Translations under genes and position numbers: made by a program
The notes under the pieces: generated by a model
Told to the model about the DNA's origin: nothing
Databases searched by the model: none
What the model saw: the letters and a program-made list of their open reading frames with translations, nothing else
In this document: one piece after another, positions 61,031-64,000 of the stretch
Position numbering within the stretch: position 1 is the first letter of the stretch
Layout: each line of letters begins with the position of its first letter
From: Hofstenia miamia
Taxonomy: Eukaryota; Xenacoelomorpha; Acoela
Assembly: GCA_004352715.1 (NCBI GenBank)
Contig: SCFE01000090.1
Span: forward strand, 940,653 to 1,004,652
Length of the DNA: 64,000 bases
Direction: 5' to 3'

Positions 61031-61232
61031 ATCATGACTAGAGGCAGAAGACTAACTCACACATCACACTTAGCGCTGAGGTTAAAAAATTCGAACCAAA
61101 ACATTTTAGAATGCTAAACTACCATTTTATTACTTTCTACATCACTCTGTGACGATTTGTGGTCACTTGGACATTCAATGACTCATAATTTCTGACTCGT
61201 CTTAAAGTTTTGGCGGGGCCTATATATATATA

Positions 61233-61692
61233 NNNNNNNNNNNNNNNNNNNNNNNNNNNNNNNNNNNNNNNNNNNNNNNNNNNNNNNNNNNNNNNNNNNN
61301 NNNNNNNNNNNNNNNNNNNNNNNNNNNNNNNNNNNNNNNNNNNNNNNNNNNNNNNNNNNNNNNNNNNNNNNNNNNNNNNNNNNNNNNNNNNNNNNNNNNN
61401 NNNNNNNNNNNNNNNNNNNNNNNNNNNNNNNNNNNNNNNNNNNNNNNNNNNNNNNNNNNNNNNNNNNNNNNNNNNNNNNNNNNNNNNNNNNNNNNNNNNN
61501 NNNNNNNNNNNNNNNNNNNNNNNNNNNNNNNNNNNNNNNNNNNNNNNNNNNNNNNNNNNNNNNNNNNNNNNNNNNNNNNNNNNNNNNNNNNNNNNNNNNN
61601 NNNNNNNNNNNNNNNNNNNNNNNNNNNNNNNNNNNNNNNNNNNNNNNNNNNNNNNNNNNNNNNNNNNNNNNNNNNNNNNNNNNNNNNNNNNN
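61233..61692. other. Assembly gap (460 N) inside a (TA)n tract
   Basis: Bounded by TATATATATATA on both sides. Confidence 0.98.
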
Positions 61693-61708
61693 TATATATA
61701 TATATATA

Positions 61709-63305
61709 CCATGTGTCACGGAATAAAAGTCGCTCTTAAATGCACACCAATGAATGTTTAATAAATATTTATCAATCAAAATTGTCTGTATATAAATGGT
61801 ATTTAAACTATGTATGAATAACCATAAATAATTTTTATTTTAGTCAATAATATGGATCCAAAGATTATTGCTTCATTGATTCGAAATTACTATATTTGTG
61901 GGGAATGTGCTACTGCAGCAATTCGAAAGTACTCTTATCAAGACAACAAATTATAATCTGCTAGATTTTCCGAGAAATATCTTTGCAAATGCAAATCCCC
62001 AAAAACCTAGGGTCGCACGCCAGATGTTTGTGAAAATACAGAGATAATTGAAAAGGTGAAAGTGGCTAAATCCACTGTTGAAACCAGAACAACTGTGAAA
62101 ACAAGCTCCAGAAAGTGGAGAAAATCGTCAAAGTGTTTTCAGGATTATCAGGAAAAAATTGAAATGCCAAAAATATAAAATATCTATTTTCCAAGAACTT
62201 AAGGAATAAGATTATCAATCTCGAATTAATTTTGTGAATGATTTTCAAGAAAATTTTATCGAAAACTGGAATTTGTGTTATNNNNNNNNNNNNNNNNNNN
62301 NNNNNNNNNNNNNNNNNNNNNNNNNNNNNNNNGAAAAAATTGAAATGCCAAAAATATAAAATATCTATTTTCCAAGAACTTAAGGAATAAGATTATCAAT
62401 CTCGAATTGATTTCAAGAAAATTTTATCGAAAACTGGAATTTGTGTTATGGAGTAACGAAGCCTATTTTCATGTTGATGGTACAGTTTTCACTCGTAACT
62501 GCCTTATTTGGGCGGAACAAAATCCCCACCAGTTTATAACAAAGCCCTTACATTCTGAGAAAGTCTGTAAATGGGTCGCTTTTTCACAGAAAATAATGAT
62601 TCCAATTTTTGTTATAGATGATGGTACTGTTGATGGCATGAAATATCTAGAGATTTTACAAAATTATCTTGTTCCGTTTTTAAAAAGTCATCGTTTGTGC
62701 TCTCAATCAGTATTCCAACAAGATGGTGCACCACCACACATTCATAAGGATATTTCAATTTTTTATCTGAAACAGTTGGAGATGCAAAAGTAATAAGCAG
62801 ATTTTATACCCATCAGTTGCCCCCACGTTCACCAGATCTGTCCCCAGTAGATTTCTGGTATTGGGGTCAAATAAAAAAACTAGTATAACAAAATGGATTG
62901 CCAATTTCCAAAGCTCATCTCAAAATTTCAAGAATGCTGCAGATCACATTTCATTAGAAAATATAGCGTCAGCAAACAAGAATTTCCTTGATCGTCTTGC
63001 ACTTCTTTCTGAGCAGAATCGAAGACATTTTGAACAGATGTTATACTTACCATGTCACTAAATGTTACTTTTTCAATGTCATTTTGTTTTTATTTGCATT
63101 AATAAAGTTGTTGCGGTTTTTAGTTTTCGACGTTTATTCTGTGACACCCTGTATATATACTATATATATATNNNNNNNNNNNNNNNNNNNNNNNNNNNNN
63201 NNNNNNNNNNNNNNAATGTTACTTTTTCAATGTCATTTTGTTTTTATTTGCATTAATAAAGTTGTTGCGGTTTTTAGTTTTCGACGTTTATTCTGTGACA
63301 CCCTG
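61709..63305 (+). mobile_element. Tc1/mariner-superfamily transposon
   Basis: The left end CCATGTGTCACGGAATAAAA (after TA) pairs with the right end, whose inward reading is CAGGGTGTCACAGAATAAAC (before TA). Only the outermost bases of the left end are degraded. The right end appears twice (to 63151 and to 63305) because 63061-63171 is repeated after a 43-N gap. A second 51-N gap (62282-62332) is flanked by two versions of the same sequence that differ by a short deletion. Confidence 0.88.
61852..63060 (+). pseudogene. DDE_3-type transposase, broken
   Basis: The N-terminal region from ATG 61852 (MDPKIIASLIRNYY) has stops and corresponds to the helix-turn-helix. After the gap an open frame (62407-62793) reads LWSNEAYFHVDGTVF, where the first catalytic Asp of W-S-D-E is Asn. 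VFQQDGAPPHIH follows with the second Asp intact. A shifted frame near 62815-62860 gives LPPRSPDLSPVDFWYWG, the third catalytic block of the family with S-P-D-L-S-P. Further breaks precede the C-terminus near 63060. The enzyme would move the element by cut-and-paste into TA; this copy cannot. Confidence 0.85.
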
Positions 63306-63313
63306 TATATATA

Positions 63314-63315
<2 letters not shown>

Positions 63316-63347
<32 letters not shown>
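63316..63347. repeat. (TA)n microsatellite beside the transposon
   Basis: Sixteen TA units lie just outside the right TIR. A (TA)n run also adjoins the left TIR, consistent with TA-targeted insertion into a TA microsatellite. Confidence 0.95.
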
Positions 63348-63351
<4 letters not shown>

Positions 63352-64000
63352 GTTAAACATATAACTTCTCGGTTTGTATATAAATATGAAATGTGTTTTC
63401 CTTGTCATAGAATAAATTGTAACTTAATAGCATTTAGGATCGCCTCCAGATGGTGGATCAATTGATATCATTGTTTAATATGTCGCATTTTAAATGACTG
63501 AAGAAACTCATTATTTTTAATTTAGTACTTTAATTGTCTTAACTATTTCATTTCAAATAGTTATAAATAAGTTTCACTTAATACCAACTTCTCCAATTAA
63601 CTGTGGATACTTACATCCAAATATTTGCCAATGCTATAAAGTATGCATAAAATATACAAACAGAAGTCAACATAAAGATTGTTTCAAAACATATCATTAG
63701 TTATTTTCAAGGAAAATATCTTATAAAATGCTTAGGAATTGTGCTTTAATGTGCTGTCGGTTTATCGGTATACAACATTTGTGAAATATGTTTTTTTTAC
63801 TAAATTCAAAACATGAACTAACAATATTTTCTTTCAAAGTTTTGATTAATAGGTTAACTTTATATATTCTTCGTGCTGTTTTTGTCGATGTGGCACTTAT
63901 TGGTGATGCAAGGTCAATAATATATTCAGTAGTTGATGCTTAATGGACTTTACATAAACTAAATTTAATTATGCAATATCTATTTTTATAGTCGCATTAT
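63348..64000. other. Non-coding stretch to the window end
   Basis: AT-rich. No gene or repeat recognised. Confidence 0.5.

Noticed and set aside
1-64000. CRISPR arrays, bacterial operons, riboswitches, tRNA or rRNA genes
   Set aside because: Introns and transposon types mark this as animal nuclear DNA. I saw no spacer-repeat array and no convincing tRNA A/B box pair or rRNA segment by eye.

Overview
The window reads as a gene-poor, AT-rich stretch of nuclear DNA from an invertebrate animal. The evidence is a spliced gene with GT-AG introns, a seven-transmembrane receptor, microsatellites, and many eukaryotic transposon families (Ty3/Gypsy, LINE, Penelope, hAT, piggyBac, Tc1/mariner, pogo and Harbinger-like). 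I cannot assign a phylum from the sequence. Thirteen N runs break the window. Several lie inside (TA)n tracts. Four are flanked by the same sequence on both sides, so some apparent duplications are assembly joins.

Host genes are few. At 6980-10686 (+) three exons, found by splice sites, encode a 123-residue cysteine-free thioredoxin-fold protein. At 40581-41513 (-) one exon encodes a 310-residue class A GPCR with altered core motifs. Weaker candidates are a minus-strand ankyrin-like exon near 12240-12400 and a two-exon small ORF at 55836-56474.

Most else is mobile DNA. 2251-2575 is an 11-bp minisatellite. 15336-17009 is a complete hAT element with an 8-bp target duplication. About 22.4-31.5 kb is a Ty3/Gypsy element with two LTRs, primer site, polypurine tract, gag, pol and an env-position ORF; a MITE copy lies inside its 3' region. 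35229-35882 is an internally deleted mariner relative. 36792-38388 is a 649-bp direct repeat around a LINE fragment. 43479-43938 is a pogo-like MITE. 45298-47278 is a piggyBac-like element. 49007-50330 is a LINE 3' half. 56500-56724 is a palindromic Harbinger-like MITE. 56900-57571 is a Penelope-like reverse transcriptase. 59807-60299 is a TTA-flanked TIR element. 61709-63305 is a mariner-superfamily transposon.

The most unusual signal is in the Ty3/Gypsy element. In its homology-supported frames nearly all stop codons are TGA (18 counted, against three TAA and at most one TAG). Several sit where relatives carry tryptophan. The env-position ORF keeps one frame for about 1.55 kb and is interrupted by eight TGA and one TAA. 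This looks more like UGA read as tryptophan, or a very specific mutation bias, than ordinary decay.
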